A DNA stretch of 14,953 nt, from positions 1-14,953 of the forward strand of contig JAAYAO010000138.1 in the NCBI GenBank assembly GCA_012719335.1, read 5' to 3'. A program made the translations under genes and the position numbers. The notes under the pieces are model-generated. The model was not told the origin of the DNA and made no database searches. It was given only the letters and a program-made list of their open reading frames with translations. Below, one piece after another: positions 14,310 to 14,953 of the stretch. Source of the DNA: Propionibacterium sp. Its GTDB lineage: Bacteria; Actinomycetota; Actinomycetes; Propionibacteriales; Propionibacteriaceae. Position 1 is the first letter of the stretch; each line of letters opens with the position of its first letter.

Positions 14310-14953
14310 CTCAGACCGAACGTCCGATGACCCAGGACGAGCAGACCCTTGCCTCGCTGGGCGGTTACGAATTCGGCTGGCGCGACTCCGACGAGGCCGG
14401 CGCCGCCGCCCAACGCGGCCTCTCGCCGGCGGTGGTGGAGAACATCTCCGACCTCAAGAGCGAACCCGAATGGATGCGCAAGCTGCGACTGAAGTCGCTC
14501 AAACTCTTCGAGCGCAAGCCGATGCCGGTGTGGGGCGCCGAACTCGAGGACATCGACTTCGACAACATCAAGTACTTCGTCCGCTCCACCGAGCAGCAGG
14601 CCCAGACCTGGGAGGACCTGCCCGAGGACATCAAGAACACCTACGACAAGCTCGGCATCCCCGAGGCCGAGAAGGCCCGACTGGTGGCCGGCGTGGCCGC
14701 CCAGTACGAGTCCGAGGTGGTCTACCACAAGATCAACGAGGAGCTCGAACGCCAGGGTGTGGTCTTTCTCGACACCGACACCGCGCTGAAGGAACACCCC
14801 GAGCTGTTCGAGGAGTACTTCGGCACCGTCATCCCGCCCGGTGACAACAAGTTCTCCGCGCTGAACACCGCGGTCTGGTCCGGCGGCTCCTTCATCTACG
14901 TCCCCAAGGGCGTCAAGGTGGAGATCCCGCTGCAGGCCTACTTCCGGATCAAC
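14306..14953 (+). CDS. sufB: Fe-S cluster assembly scaffold protein SufB (3'-truncated by window edge)
   Basis: The first 216 codons of SufB, open to the window end. SufB forms the SufBC2D complex with SufC and SufD, on which Fe-S clusters are built in the cytoplasm. Recognised by YEFGWRDSDEAGAAAQRGLS near the N-terminus, WMRKLRLKSLKLFERKPMPVWG (about residues 53-74), and the beta-helix entry KFSALNTAVWSGGSFIYVPKGVKVEIPLQAYFRIN at the end. The GTG start overlaps the regulator stop by 4 nt and follows AGGAAGG (14292-14298) by 7 nt. The catalytic cysteine and any intein, a known feature of mycobacterial SufB, would lie beyond the window. The remaining suf genes are expected downstream. Confidence 0.95.
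   Translation, partial: MTQTERPMTQDEQTLASLGGYEFGWRDSDEAGAAAQRGLSPAVVENISDLKSEPEWMRKLRLKSLKLFERKPMPVWGAELEDIDFDNIKYFVRSTEQQAQTWEDLPEDIKNTYDKLGIPEAEKARLVAGVAAQYESEVVYHKINEELERQGVVFLDTDTALKEHPELFEEYFGTVIPPGDNKFSALNTAVWSGGSFIYVPKGVKVEIPLQAYFRIN

Overview
The window is a chromosomal stretch of a high-GC actinobacterium. Evidence for this: the 3' end of rbpA (an RNA-polymerase-binding protein known only from Actinobacteria), an opcA next to zwf, the order tkt-tal-zwf-opcA-pgl beside ctaB, and a SufR-type regulator directly before sufB. From memory, the backbone order matches Mycobacterium tuberculosis Rv1445c-Rv1461 (pgl, opcA, zwf, tal, tkt / ctaB / ctaA, ABC permease, ABC ATPase / mptB / sufR, sufB). 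Here mptB is absent and three other genes stand in its place. The palindromic repeats between ctaB and ctaA resemble short repeats I associate with Propionibacteriales and Micrococcales-type genomes, so a non-mycobacterial actinobacterium is likely; the family cannot be fixed from this sequence alone.

Layout. (1) 1-291: end of rbpA (+), then a perfect 12-bp hairpin terminator facing the convergent operon. (2) 368-6836 (-): five-gene pentose phosphate operon tkt > tal > zwf > opcA > pgl, tightly packed, with 1-4 nt overlaps at zwf/opcA/pgl. It covers the oxidative branch (G6P dehydrogenase, its OpcA helper, lactonase) and the non-oxidative branch (transketolase, transaldolase). (3) 6837-7023: divergent promoter region. 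(4) 7024-7992 (+): ctaB, heme O synthase. (5) 7993-8208: convergent spacer holding two inverted copies of a REP-like palindromic element. (6) 8209-10621 (-): operon ABC ATPase > ABC permease > ctaA (heme A synthase), with overlapping genes. (7) 10662-13572 (+): a small alkyltransferase-like DNA-binding protein, a DUF808 membrane protein, and a membrane-anchored glutamate-synthase-like FMN/Fe-S protein. (8) 13653-14953 (+): sufR-like repressor and the 5' part of sufB, the start of the SUF Fe-S assembly operon, running off the window.

How the genes work together. The first operon produces NADPH and pentose/tetrose phosphates. CtaB and CtaA carry out the two successive steps from heme B to heme A for the aa3 oxidase; the co-transcribed ABC exporter probably has a related but unproven role. 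SufR is expected to sense Fe-S status and repress its own operon, and a palindrome over its start fits that. Three genes (ABC ATPase, alkyltransferase-like gene, sufR) have a -10-like hexamer ending exactly 6 nt before the start codon, which predicts leaderless mRNAs.

I saw no tRNA, rRNA, CRISPR, insertion sequence, prophage or plasmid signature, and no clear evidence of a wholly undescribed system. No stretch longer than about 220 bases lacks a gene. The least-understood part is the DUF808 / glutamate-synthase-like pair at 11026-13572.
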